Notes under the pieces: generated by a model
Seen by the model: the letters and a program-made list of their open reading frames with translations, nothing else
Told to the model about the DNA's origin: nothing
Database searches by the model: none
Made by a program: the position numbers and the translations under genes
NCBI RefSeq assembly: GCF_900637955.1
Contig: NZ_LR134476.1
Coordinates: forward strand, 1,364,001-1,428,000
DNA length: 64,000 nucleotides
Direction of reading: 5' to 3'
Origin: Trueperella bialowiezensis
GTDB lineage: Bacteria > Actinomycetota > Actinomycetes > Actinomycetales > Actinomycetaceae
Shown here: in pieces, positions 53,982 to 62,556 of the stretch
Layout: each line of letters starts with the position of its first letter
Position numbering within the stretch: the stretch's first letter is position 1

Positions 53982-54905
53982 ATGAGCAGAGCGCGTCGCT
54001 TCGAAACGGGAAGCCTTCGCAACCTTTCCGGGGATGCTATGCATCGTGCGGCGCCGGCGATCCTCGTGGCGTCCGGAATCATCCAGTACATTGGCGCGTC
54101 GATTGCCGTTACCCTGTTTGCTGCTGCCACGGTGGGTGCCGTGGCGTGGGGGCGCGTCGCCGTCGGCGCCGGCGTCATGATGATCTGGCGCCGCCCCAAA
54201 ATCGAGTGGCGCGCTCTTGGCCTGCCAGCACTTTATGGGATCGCGCTGGTCACGATGAACGTACTGTTCTACCAAGCCATTGCTCGGATCCCGCTGGGGA
54301 CGGCCGTCGCCCTTGAATTTATTGGCCCGGTGTTACTGGCTGCCGTGATCGGTAGGGGATGGCGAATCCTCATCGGCATCGTGCTCGCGGCCGCGGGCGT
54401 GTTCATGATCTCCTGGGTTGGTGTGGATGCCGCTGCCCCCGGCGTCTTAGCCGGTATTGGGTTTGCGCTCGCGGCGGGGGCCGCGTGGGCGGTGTACATG
54501 TGGTTGGGATCGAAAGTGGCAAAGACCGGCTCGGGACCGGACTCGCTCGCTATTGGAATGACGATCGGCGCCCTGCTCTACCTGCCGCTTGCAATCCCTA
54601 GCTTTGGTGCAATCCTGACAAGCCCGAAGTTACTCGCGCTCATGGTGGCGGTGGGCGTATTTTCCTCCGTGGTGCCCTACGTTTTGGAAGTCACGATCTT
54701 GACGCGGGTTCCAGCAAGCACGTTCGCCCTGCTCAATGCGCTCTATCCTGCCACCTCGCTGTTTGTGGGCATGGTGTTGCTCAGGCAGTTTCCGAGCGCA
54801 GGCGAAGTAGGCGGCCTTGCGCTCATTTCAATTGCTGTAGCGCTCGTAACCTTCCGCCCTAGCGGCTCGGGTGGGCGTGATTCACGCCGCGAATTGGGCT
54901 CGTAA
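53982..54905 (+). CDS. EamA/RhtA-type transporter, 307 aa
   Basis: The start is the ATG at 53982 behind GAGGAA. Ten hydrophobic segments in two EamA repeats: the first half begins HRAAPAILVASGIIQYIGASIAVTLF, the second VLAGIGFALAAGAAWAVYMWL. It carries the RhtA-like run PLGTAVALEFIGPVLLAAV, which in E. coli RhtA marks a threonine/homoserine exporter. The substrate is inferred by similarity only. Confidence 0.9.
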   Translation: MSRARRFETGSLRNLSGDAMHRAAPAILVASGIIQYIGASIAVTLFAAATVGAVAWGRVAVGAGVMMIWRRPKIEWRALGLPALYGIALVTMNVLFYQAIARIPLGTAVALEFIGPVLLAAVIGRGWRILIGIVLAAAGVFMISWVGVDAAAPGVLAGIGFALAAGAAWAVYMWLGSKVAKTGSGPDSLAIGMTIGALLYLPLAIPSFGAILTSPKLLALMVAVGVFSSVVPYVLEVTILTRVPASTFALLNALYPATSLFVGMVLLRQFPSAGEVGGLALISIAVALVTFRPSGSGGRDSRRELGS

Positions 54906-55014
54906 GTTTCCGCATTTTGCGTTGCCGGGGTAGAATCAATCCTCGACCACGGATGTGCCAGCACGAGCTGGCACACTGGTTTGGATCTACGGGTCTGAGC
55001 CGCGTCGGTTGGGC

Positions 55015-55088
55015 GGGCCTCTAGCTCAATTGGTTAGAGCTCCGGACTTTTAATCCGTAGGTTGTGGGTTCGAGTCCCACGGGGCCTA
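55015..55088 (+). tRNA. tRNA-Lys (TTT)
   Basis: A 74-nt cloverleaf: acceptor GGGCCTC with GGGGCCT, D-arm AGCTCAATTGGTTAGAGC, anticodon loop CTTTTAA, T-arm GTGGG-TTCGAGT-CCCAC. CCA is not encoded. Confidence 0.97.
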
Positions 55089-55094
55089 CCGCCG

Positions 55095-55135
55095 CTTTCG
55101 CCCGGTATCTCAACATAAGAGGTGCCGGGCGAAGC
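55095..55135 (+). terminator. Hairpin after tRNA-Lys
   Basis: TTCGCCCGG (55097-55105) pairs with CCGGGCGAA (55125-55133), and the stem extends inward. It lies seven bases after the tRNA and probably ends its transcript. No clear U-tract. Confidence 0.65.
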
Positions 55136-55288
55136 TGTGTTCACGCGCCATGCGTTCATCGTTCGTTTCCCTTTCGTTCGTTTGCCAGACACCTTTTATG
55201 GGTGCTCGGGTTACCTTGCGCGGATATCTTCGTCGAGTACTTTCATTCAGACACGCACCATTTTGGCGCAGACGAAAGGAACCTCACT

Positions 55289-56059
55289 GTGCTTGAACTT
55301 AAAGATGTATCAAAGTCTTTTGGTGACAACTCTGTTCTTCGGAACATCAACTTCACGATCGACCAGGGAGAGATCGTCTCGATCCTTGGCCCGTCGGGCT
55401 GTGGCAAAACCACGCTGCTGAACATGATCCTCGGAATCACCCCGGTCACGTCTGGCCAGATTTTCTACGAGGGTGAAGACATCACGGATTTTTCGCTAGA
55501 AAAGCGGGGATTCAACATTGTGTTCCAGGACTACGCACTGTTCCCGAACCTCAACGTGAAAGACAACATCACTTACGGTTTGCGCAACATGCCTGATCGC
55601 AGCACGAACGAAGAAGTCGAGATGTTCATTGATCTTCTTGATCTTCGTCCGCACCTAAATAAGGGTGTCGAGCAGTTGTCGGGTGGTCAGAAGCAGCGTG
55701 TTGCTTTGGCTCGTACCATGGTGATGAAGCCGCGCATTCTTCTGCTTGATGAGCCGCTGTCCGCGCTTGACGGCGTGATTAAGGAATCGATTAAGGCCAA
55801 GATTCAGGAGATTGCTCGCGAGTACAATCTCACGACGATCATCGTCACTCACGATCCTGAAGAGGCATTGACCCTGTCTGATCGCGTGATGATTTTGAAC
55901 GCGGGCGATATCGCTCAGTTTGGTGAGCCCGAGCAGATTATTCGGCAGCCGGAGTCGGAGTTCGTTGAGAAGTTCATTTTGCGTCAGCTCGATATTAAGA
56001 AGCAGAACATTGTCGAGCTGTTCAAGCATGAGTTTGAGAACTACCTGAAGGCCGTGTAA
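55289..56059 (+). CDS. ABC transporter ATPase of a 2-aminoethylphosphonate system, 256 aa
   Basis: The GTG at 55289 follows GAAAGGA. Walker A GPSGCGKTTLLN, Q-loop VFQDYALFPNL, signature LSGGQKQRVALARTM, Walker B ILLLDEPLSALD and the H-loop THDPEEAL are all present. It resembles PhnT/FbpC/PotA-type importers but lacks their C-terminal TOBE domain, ending with a helix (DIKKQNIVELFKHEFENYL). First of five genes that end in phnW and phnX, which sets the substrate as 2-aminoethylphosphonate. The permease starts 2 bp after its stop. Confidence 0.92.
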   Translation: MLELKDVSKSFGDNSVLRNINFTIDQGEIVSILGPSGCGKTTLLNMILGITPVTSGQIFYEGEDITDFSLEKRGFNIVFQDYALFPNLNVKDNITYGLRNMPDRSTNEEVEMFIDLLDLRPHLNKGVEQLSGGQKQRVALARTMVMKPRILLLDEPLSALDGVIKESIKAKIQEIAREYNLTTIIVTHDPEEALTLSDRVMILNAGDIAQFGEPEQIIRQPESEFVEKFILRQLDIKKQNIVELFKHEFENYLKAV

Positions 56060-56061
56060 GC

Positions 56062-57762
56062 ATGTCGAACGTTAAAACCACTACTGAGCTGGGCGCGCCC
56101 ATGAAGGTGGAGAAGAAGATCAAGCGTGTGAAGGCGTCGCAGACCCCGCGCGAGATCAAGCTCATCTACACGCTCCTGGCGATCATTTTCATTTTCTTCC
56201 TCGTTCTCCCTCTTCTTAGCGTTCTGGTGCAGTCGTTTTTGACGCCGACCGGAGCAACGCTTGATAACTATTCGGAGACAATCTTGGCCAAAGGCTTCGG
56301 AAAGGCCTTTGGTAACAGTCTGCTTATCGCCACCACGAGCGCGGTGATCGCCACTGCCCTCGCGTTCTTCTTGGCATATACGATCCATTACACGGATGTC
56401 CCGCCGTTGCTGAAGAGGATCATTTCGGTACTGGCGATCTTCCCGATGTTGCTGCCGACCATCACCTACGGTTTCGCCATCATCTATACGTTTGGCAACA
56501 ACGGCATCGTCACTCAGCTGTTGGGCTTCAGGCCGTTTAGGATCTACGGGTTCAATGGTCTGCTGCTCGGATACGTGATCTATACGCTGCCTGTTGCGTT
56601 CATGCTGCTCAACAACACGATGCGGTACATCGACAAGAAGTACCTTATTGTGTCGCGGGCGCTGGGCGATTCGCGGTTTAAGACGTTCACGACGGCGGTC
56701 TTGCGGCCTTTGCTTGGAACGCTGGCGGCTGCGATTGTGCAGGCTTTCTTCTTGGCGTTTACCGACTACGGTATTCCGGCGGCTATCGGCGGCCGATTCA
56801 AAGTGCTCGCAACTCTTCTTTATGAGGAGATGCTCGGATCCGTGCCGGATCACGGCAAGGGCGCTGTTATCGCCATTATGATGCTCATCCCGTCGGTGAT
56901 TTCGATCATCATTTTGCAGTACTTGGGCCGGTTTAATATCCGTTACTCGAAGATCTCCGTCGTCGAGTTGAGTAAATCGCGCTCGCGTGACTGGACGTTC
57001 GGTATCGGGTCGATTTTGATCCTCATGGCGGTGCTCAGCGTCTTCGTCGTCATTTTGGTTGTTCCGTTCACAACGAACTGGCCATACCAACTCGACTTCA
57101 CGTTGGACCACTTCAAGTCCGTCTTGAGTGATTCGGCAATGACGAGCGTGTACACGAACTCGCTGATTGCAGCGTTTGCGACTGCGCTCATCGGAACCCT
57201 CCTGGCTTTCCTGGCCGGGCTGATTACGGCGCGTTCGAACATGAGCAAGAAGTTCACGTCTGTGATCGAGTCGGTCTCCCTTGTGACCAACGCTGTTCCG
57301 GGCATGGTTCTCGGTATCGGGTTCATGATGTTCTTCTTGGGCACACCGCTGCAAAATACGCTGATCATCATTGTGGCGCTCAACATCGTCCACTACTTCT
57401 CGACGCCCTATCTCATGACGAAGGGCGCGTTGGAGAAGTTGAATTCCGGGTGGGAAGTCACGGCGTCGCTCATGGGTGACACCTGGTTTAAGACGGTCCG
57501 GCGCATCATCGCACCGAATGTGTTCTCCACCATGGCGCAGGTGTTCAGTTACTACTTCGTCAACGCGATGGTTGCGCTGTCCGGTGTCGTGTTTATCGTC
57601 GGTGCGTTCACACCGCTGATGACCACGAAGATCAACGAACTGCAGTACTTCAACAAGTACAACGAGGTGTTCGTGCTGTCGATCCTCATCCTTGTCACCA
57701 ACCTTGTGGTGCGGGGAATCATGGCAGCTATTTCTAACTACAAGGAGAAGAAGAATGTCTAG
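56062..57762 (+). CDS. Fused two-domain ABC permease of the 2-aminoethylphosphonate system, 566 aa
   Basis: One polypeptide holds both permease halves, each with about six membrane segments and the cytoplasmic EAA-type coupling loop: half 1 about residues 30-300 (loop near IVSRALGDSRFKTFTTAVLRPLL), half 2 about residues 305-560 (loop near VTASLMGDTWFKTVRRIIAPNV). This is the FbpB-like layout. In PhnUV-type systems the two halves are separate proteins. A charged N-terminal tail precedes the first helix. It overlaps the binding-protein gene by eight bases. Confidence 0.92.
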   Translation: MSNVKTTTELGAPMKVEKKIKRVKASQTPREIKLIYTLLAIIFIFFLVLPLLSVLVQSFLTPTGATLDNYSETILAKGFGKAFGNSLLIATTSAVIATALAFFLAYTIHYTDVPPLLKRIISVLAIFPMLLPTITYGFAIIYTFGNNGIVTQLLGFRPFRIYGFNGLLLGYVIYTLPVAFMLLNNTMRYIDKKYLIVSRALGDSRFKTFTTAVLRPLLGTLAAAIVQAFFLAFTDYGIPAAIGGRFKVLATLLYEEMLGSVPDHGKGAVIAIMMLIPSVISIIILQYLGRFNIRYSKISVVELSKSRSRDWTFGIGSILILMAVLSVFVVILVVPFTTNWPYQLDFTLDHFKSVLSDSAMTSVYTNSLIAAFATALIGTLLAFLAGLITARSNMSKKFTSVIESVSLVTNAVPGMVLGIGFMMFFLGTPLQNTLIIIVALNIVHYFSTPYLMTKGALEKLNSGWEVTASLMGDTWFKTVRRIIAPNVFSTMAQVFSYYFVNAMVALSGVVFIVGAFTPLMTTKINELQYFNKYNEVFVLSILILVTNLVVRGIMAAISNYKEKKNV

Positions 57763-58744
57763 GGCAAAATCTTTTCTTACTGCTGTTATAGCTGCGTTCA
57801 TGATGGTGGGTCTGACCGCCTGCTCGTCGAGCGACAATGCTGACAAGATCATCATTTTCTCGAACGCCGATGACGAAGCGGTTGAAGCCATCGAGGTAGC
57901 GCTTGACGAGAACGGCTATGCGGGCAAGTACATTATCCAAGGGTTCGGTACGGCCGAGCTCGGCGGAAAGCTGTTGACCGAAGGCGCGCACACTCAAGCA
58001 GACGTGGTCACCATGAGCTCGTTCTACCTAGAGACCCAGCAGGAGCGTAATGACATGTTCCTGCCCTTGGAATTCCCAGTAGACACGATTGACGAGACAC
58101 CGGACTACTACGCTCCGATCACCTCCCAGGAGGGAGCACTCTTCTACAACACGGAGGTCCTCAAGGAACACGGGCTTGAACCACCAGAGCGGATCTCTGA
58201 TCTGGCTAAGCCCGAATACCTGCGCTACGTTTCCGTGACGGATCCGAAGTCGTCGACCACCGGGTGGCTGCTCTTGCTCGCCCTCATTGACGAATACGGT
58301 GAGGAAGAGGCCGGCGAGATTCTCGAAGGGATCTACACCAATGCTGCTGATCACATCGAATCTTCGGGTTCTGGCCCGCTGAAGAAAGTTCGCGCGGGTG
58401 AGATGGGTATCGGTTTCGGACTGCGCCATCAGGCGATCCGAGACAAGGAATCCGGGCTTCCGATCGAGTACGTGGATCCGGTTGAAGGCAACATGTCGAT
58501 GACCGAGTCTGTGGCCGTCGTCGACCATGGTGACGACACGAAACAGGACGCCATGCGGATTGCTCAGATTATTGTCGAAGAAGCCCGCCCAGAAATCCAA
58601 GAGTACTATCCGAATGCTCTGTACACACACGAAACGACGGACGAGTCGGCTCGTTCGAAGTACCCCAAGCAGTTCCGTGAAAAACTCACTGCCGACCTGC
58701 TGAAAGAGCACATCGAAATCTCTGAGAATGCGAAGAATTGGTAA
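57755..58744 (+). CDS. Solute-binding lipoprotein of the 2-aminoethylphosphonate system, 329 aa
   Basis: The start is the ATG at 57755 behind AAGGAGAAG, inside the end of the permease gene. Signal MSRAKSFLTAVIAAFMMVG with lipobox LTAC. The body is a type II periplasmic binding fold as in PhnS or iron-binding proteins (IIIFSNADDEAVEAIEVALDENG ... SQEGALFYNTEVL ... SVTDPKSSTTGWLLLLALIDEYG). It should capture 2-aminoethylphosphonate outside the membrane and hand it to the permease. Ten bases separate it from phnW. Confidence 0.92.
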   Translation: MSRAKSFLTAVIAAFMMVGLTACSSSDNADKIIIFSNADDEAVEAIEVALDENGYAGKYIIQGFGTAELGGKLLTEGAHTQADVVTMSSFYLETQQERNDMFLPLEFPVDTIDETPDYYAPITSQEGALFYNTEVLKEHGLEPPERISDLAKPEYLRYVSVTDPKSSTTGWLLLLALIDEYGEEEAGEILEGIYTNAADHIESSGSGPLKKVRAGEMGIGFGLRHQAIRDKESGLPIEYVDPVEGNMSMTESVAVVDHGDDTKQDAMRIAQIIVEEARPEIQEYYPNALYTHETTDESARSKYPKQFREKLTADLLKEHIEISENAKNW

Positions 58745-58753
58745 TATTCGACT

Positions 58754-59869
58754 ATGAGCATTAACTACAAGCTGTTAACTCCAGGCCCACTCACAACAAG
58801 CAGCACCGTCCGCGACGAAATGCTGGTTGACCACTGCACGTGGGACGACGACTACAAGCAGATCACCCAACAGATCCGCAAAGACCTGTTGAAGATCGCG
58901 CAAGTTGGAGACGACTACACCGCGGTCCTCATGCAAGGCTCGGGAACGTTCGGTGTGGAATCTGTGATCACCTCAGCTGTTGGCTCAGACGAGCGTGTGC
59001 TGATTCTGACCAACGGCGCTTACGGTGAGCGGATCGTGCAGATCGCACGCACCGCTGGGGTGCCGCACAACGTGCTGAACTGGAACTACGACGAGGTTCC
59101 GCAAGCCGACGTCGTCCGCGACCACCTGGCAGCCAATCCAGACGTGACCCACGTGGCGATGGTTCATTGCGAAACCACCTCCGGCATCTTGAACGAACTG
59201 GAGCCGATCGCCAAGGTCGTCAAGGATGCGGGACTGACGTTTATTGTGGACGCCATGTCGTCGTTCGGCGGCATTCCGATCGCTGTAGGCGAGTTGGGGA
59301 TCGATTTCATCATTTCCTCGGCGAACAAGTGCATCCAGGGAGTCCCGGGATTCTCGTTCATCATCGCTCGTCGTGACGCGCTGGAAACCTGCAAGGGTAA
59401 GGCGCGCAGCCTCTCGCTTGATCTTTACGATCAGTGGGCAGGAATGGATGGCGACGGCAAGTGGCGCTACACCTCGCCCACCCACACGGTGCTCGCGTTC
59501 GCGCAGGCAATCCGTGAATTGGAGGCCGAAGGAGGCGTGTCAGCGCGCTACGAGCGCTACTCGGAAAACAACGAGATCCTCATCTCCGGGCTACGCGAAC
59601 TGGGCATTCAAACCTATGTTGGCGATGAGCACCAAAGCCCGATCATCACCACCTTCTTCTACCCGGAAGGCGCAACCTTCTCGTTCCAAGACATGTATGA
59701 CTACATTAAGGAACGCGGATACGCGATCTATCCGGGCAAGGTGACGGAGGCAGACACCTTCCGGATCGGAAACATTGGTGAAATCTACCCGGATGACATG
59801 CGCAAGGTTGTTGAGATCATCGGGGAATACCTGAACCAGGTTGACACGCAGAAAGGGCAAGAACAGTGA
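58754..59869 (+). CDS. phnW: 2-aminoethylphosphonate-pyruvate transaminase, 371 aa
   Basis: PLP enzyme that turns 2-aminoethylphosphonate and pyruvate into phosphonoacetaldehyde and alanine. Start motif KLLTPGPLTTSSTVRDEMLVDHCTWDDDY is typical of PhnW. QGSGTFGVESVI is the cofactor phosphate loop, FIVDAMSSFGGIPI holds the Asp, and SSANKCIQGVPGFSFI holds the Schiff-base Lys. Length is normal. Its stop overlaps the phnX start. Confidence 0.97.
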   Translation: MSINYKLLTPGPLTTSSTVRDEMLVDHCTWDDDYKQITQQIRKDLLKIAQVGDDYTAVLMQGSGTFGVESVITSAVGSDERVLILTNGAYGERIVQIARTAGVPHNVLNWNYDEVPQADVVRDHLAANPDVTHVAMVHCETTSGILNELEPIAKVVKDAGLTFIVDAMSSFGGIPIAVGELGIDFIISSANKCIQGVPGFSFIIARRDALETCKGKARSLSLDLYDQWAGMDGDGKWRYTSPTHTVLAFAQAIRELEAEGGVSARYERYSENNEILISGLRELGIQTYVGDEHQSPIITTFFYPEGATFSFQDMYDYIKERGYAIYPGKVTEADTFRIGNIGEIYPDDMRKVVEIIGEYLNQVDTQKGQEQ

Positions 59870-60639
59870 GATATGAAGTAGTAATTTTCGACTGGGCAGG
59901 AACCACCGTCGATTACGGGTGCTTTTCTCCGGTTCAAGCCTTCGTGGAAGCGTTCGAAGGCCGGGGGATCACACCAACCCTGGATGAAGTTCGCAAGCCG
60001 ATGGGCATGCTGAAGATCGACCACGTCCGCACCATGCTGCACATGGAGCGCATTAGCCAAGCCTGGCGCGACACACACGGCAGGGACTGGACCGAAGACG
60101 ACGTCCAGGAGATCTACGAAATTTCTGAGAAGAAGATTCTGGAACTGATTCCGAAATATTCGCAGGTCAAGCCCTACGTGGTTGACACGATCGCGAAGCT
60201 TCGCGACATGGGAGTGAAAATCGGGTCCACCACGGGCTACACCGCCTCCATGATGGAACTGGTGCTACCTCGCGCAGCTGCCGAAGGATATAGCCCGGAC
60301 TCGATGATGACCCCGGATGACGTGGGCGGTTTCGGACGCCCGTACCCGTACATGGTGTTCCGCAACCTTGAAGCGCTGAAGATCGATAGCGTTCACAAGG
60401 CACTGAAGGTTGGCGACACGGTTTCCGATATTCGGGAAGGCCAGCATGCTGGCCTTGACACCGTGGGCATCATCGAGGGCTCGTCTCTCATGGGGCTGAC
60501 GCAAGCCGAATACGAAGCGCTGAGCGATCCTGAGCGCGAGGCTGCAGATGCGAAGGTGAAGGCCACCTACGAGGAGATCGGCGCTACGTATATCGTTCGC
60601 GATATCCGCGAAGTCGCCGACATCGTGGCGGGCAGCTGA
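59866..60639 (+). CDS. phnX: Phosphonoacetaldehyde hydrolase (phosphonatase), 257 aa
   Basis: A HAD-fold enzyme that splits phosphonoacetaldehyde into acetaldehyde and phosphate. The GTG start overlaps the phnW stop (GTGA). Nucleophile motif VIFDWAGTTVDYG. The cap-domain Lys that forms the imine lies in RKPMGMLKIDHV. Motif 2 is STTGYTASMM, and motif 4 is KVGDTVSDIREG. Last gene of the operon; family A palindrome copy 3 follows. Confidence 0.97.
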   Translation: MRYEVVIFDWAGTTVDYGCFSPVQAFVEAFEGRGITPTLDEVRKPMGMLKIDHVRTMLHMERISQAWRDTHGRDWTEDDVQEIYEISEKKILELIPKYSQVKPYVVDTIAKLRDMGVKIGSTTGYTASMMELVLPRAAAEGYSPDSMMTPDDVGGFGRPYPYMVFRNLEALKIDSVHKALKVGDTVSDIREGQHAGLDTVGIIEGSSLMGLTQAEYEALSDPEREAADAKVKATYEEIGATYIVRDIREVADIVAGS

Positions 60640-60649
60640 CGCCGGCCGA

Positions 60650-60720
60650 AATCTTTTCACGCCTAGGCGGGAGATCTTCGTTATATGCGAAGATCTCCCG
60701 CTATTTTGCGATCAGATTTC
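60650..60720. repeat. Dispersed palindromic element, family A, diverged copy 3
   Basis: The inner palindrome is perfect here: GCGGGAGATCTTCG (60667-60680), ttatatg, CGAAGATCTCCCGC (60688-60701). The outer arms have decayed (CGAAATC ... GATTTCG). It lies 10 bases after phnX and could serve as its terminator. Confidence 0.7.
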
Positions 60721-60865
60721 GCTGAGTGCTAGATACCGCCCGTCGTAGCGCCGGATATGACCGGTTTTGATTGGCGTGATGCCTGTGAGCACGGTGAAGC
60801 TTCCGCCTACTCGCCCAAGAAGCAGCGCTTTGGGGGACAATAGGGGTAACACGGAGGAGGCAACC

Positions 60866-61480
60866 ATGACGAAACCACGCAGACCAGCCCAGCTCAAACC
60901 GGAGCAGATTGAGCTGATTGAAGGGGGAGCGGACACGGCGGCGACGTCCGAACTTGCGAACACGTCCGCACAGGCGATCGTGCCTTTGGGTGTGGAGCGC
61001 CGCGAAGATGATGATGTGATTGCGCGGGTTCTGGAACTTATCCGTGAAGAGGGCATCGACGTGATTGCCGAGTCATGGGTGGACTCGCCGGAAGACTCGC
61101 TGCCGGGCACACTGTGGCGCGGGTTTTTGCTCGCGGAGTGGGTGCGCCGCTATCCGGATGAGGTTGAATTGCGGTTCGCGGCAGCCAAGCAGGCGGCACA
61201 GGAGCACGATCCGGAAAAGATCGACCAGGTGCTGACCCCACGGGAGGTGCGTGCGAAGTGGGACGAGGTGTTGAAAGGTGACTTCCGCGGTGATTTCGCA
61301 GACGTGCTGCGCACGTCGGCTCGGTTCACGGATTTCATTGGCCGGGTGCAACCGGGGTGGATCGGCGATGATGAACACCCGCTGGCTACCGAGGTGACTC
61401 GCCGGGACACGGCGATGCTGCGGGTGTCCAAAGATTTTCAGGCGGCGGGCGAGCGTTTGGTGAAAGGCATGCTGGGCTAG
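60866..61480 (+). CDS. Conserved hypothetical protein, 204 aa
   Basis: Not recognised. The ATG at 60866 follows GGAGGAG. A soluble, acidic, mainly helical protein. The first 45 residues are variable (Pro/Gln/Glu/Thr-rich). The rest has segments that look conserved (ESWVDSPEDSLPGTLWRGFLLAEWVRRYPDEVELRF; FADVLRTSARFTDFIGRVQPGWI). No catalytic motif. It lies 28 bp before mshD on the same strand and is probably co-transcribed. Confidence 0.78.
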   Translation: MTKPRRPAQLKPEQIELIEGGADTAATSELANTSAQAIVPLGVERREDDDVIARVLELIREEGIDVIAESWVDSPEDSLPGTLWRGFLLAEWVRRYPDEVELRFAAAKQAAQEHDPEKIDQVLTPREVRAKWDEVLKGDFRGDFADVLRTSARFTDFIGRVQPGWIGDDEHPLATEVTRRDTAMLRVSKDFQAAGERLVKGMLG

Positions 61481-61508
61481 AGTCAGGGGCTCGGGTAGAG
61501 GAACATAG

Positions 61509-62492
61509 ATGAGTTTTGAGATCCGCGTTGTTAAAGAACCGGGTGAGTATGCACAGCAGATCCGCGAGTTTGCGGGGCAGGTCAAAGACGACGACGGCGT
61601 GTCAGCCTTTGACGAACAGACACTGCTGAATATTGATGCGCCGGATGCGGCAGACTACCTGTTGCTTGTTGAGCCGCGGTCGGGAGAGCTGGCCGGGGTG
61701 GCAATCCGCGACGTGCGAAATAACAGTGTGGAACTGGCAGTGGGTGCGCCCTATCGCAGGCGCGGGCTGGGCCAGCGCCTACTACGAGAAGCCCGCAAGC
61801 GGTTCGGCGGTGCGGTGCTGTGGGCGCATGGAACATTGCCGCCTGCGCGGGCGCTCGCGGAATCAGAAAACTTGGAGGCTACCCGGACGTTGCTAGTGAT
61901 GACTCGGCCGTTGGTGGGCGTGGTCGACAAGCCGGATTTGGCAAGCGCGATCCCTGGCTGGCATATCGAACCAATCGATCCGAAGCGGGACCTCGAGGCC
62001 TTGACGGCGCTGAACGCTGCAGCTTTTGCCGATCATCCCGAGCAGGGCAAACTGACGGTTGACGACATGCGCCAGCGTTTTGCTCAGCCGTGGTTCGATC
62101 CGCAGTTGCTGTTGCTCGCGCGGCTAAAGAATCCTGACAGGATGGATGATGTGGCCGGTAGTGCAACAACTGGTCCGGGTGCAACGAGCGGTGCGGCGAT
62201 GAGCGCGGCAGTGGCCGCGGCGAACGGTTTTGCGCCAGATGAGCCGCTGGCATTCCTCTGGTTGAAGCCGCAGTCGGAATCGCTCGTGGAGCTGTATGTG
62301 CTGGGCGTTCATCCGAAAGTGCAGGGGCAGGGCCTTGGCGGTGCGCTGTCGAAGCTCATGTTGAAAGTGATGCGCGGGCACGGATTCCAACAGGCGTTGC
62401 TCTATGTTGACGAAGAAAACGAGCCGGCAGTGCGGTCGTATCGTCGCGCGGGTTTTGACGTGTCGGAAAGCCATACTGCCTACCAGCTGTAA
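61509..62492 (+). CDS. mshD: Mycothiol synthase (acetyltransferase MshD), 327 aa
   Basis: Last step of mycothiol synthesis, acetylating Cys-GlcN-inositol. Two GNAT domains: the N-terminal one (VELAVGAPYRRRGLGQRLLREA, acetyl-CoA loop RRRGLG) and the C-terminal one (LVELYVLGVHPKVQGQGLGGALSKLML, loop QGQGLG, then YVDEENEPAVRSYRRAGF). The middle HIEPIDPKRDLEALTALNAAAFADHPEQG is typical of MshD. A Gly/Ala/Thr-rich insert (about 215-240) is unusual. Its presence implies mycothiol as the main thiol of this organism. Confidence 0.93.
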   Translation: MSFEIRVVKEPGEYAQQIREFAGQVKDDDGVSAFDEQTLLNIDAPDAADYLLLVEPRSGELAGVAIRDVRNNSVELAVGAPYRRRGLGQRLLREARKRFGGAVLWAHGTLPPARALAESENLEATRTLLVMTRPLVGVVDKPDLASAIPGWHIEPIDPKRDLEALTALNAAAFADHPEQGKLTVDDMRQRFAQPWFDPQLLLLARLKNPDRMDDVAGSATTGPGATSGAAMSAAVAAANGFAPDEPLAFLWLKPQSESLVELYVLGVHPKVQGQGLGGALSKLMLKVMRGHGFQQALLYVDEENEPAVRSYRRAGFDVSESHTAYQL

Positions 62493-62556
62493 CTGCGTGA
62501 TAGCCGAGTGCGAAGTTGCGTTGTCATGGCGCGGCGAAATCTGAGACTATCTAAGT

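Noticed and set aside
56041-57891. A 616-residue minus-strand frame
   Set aside because: It is the complement of the fused permease gene; its His/Arg/Asp-rich sequence has no fold-like pattern, and the permease is supported by membrane segments and operon context.
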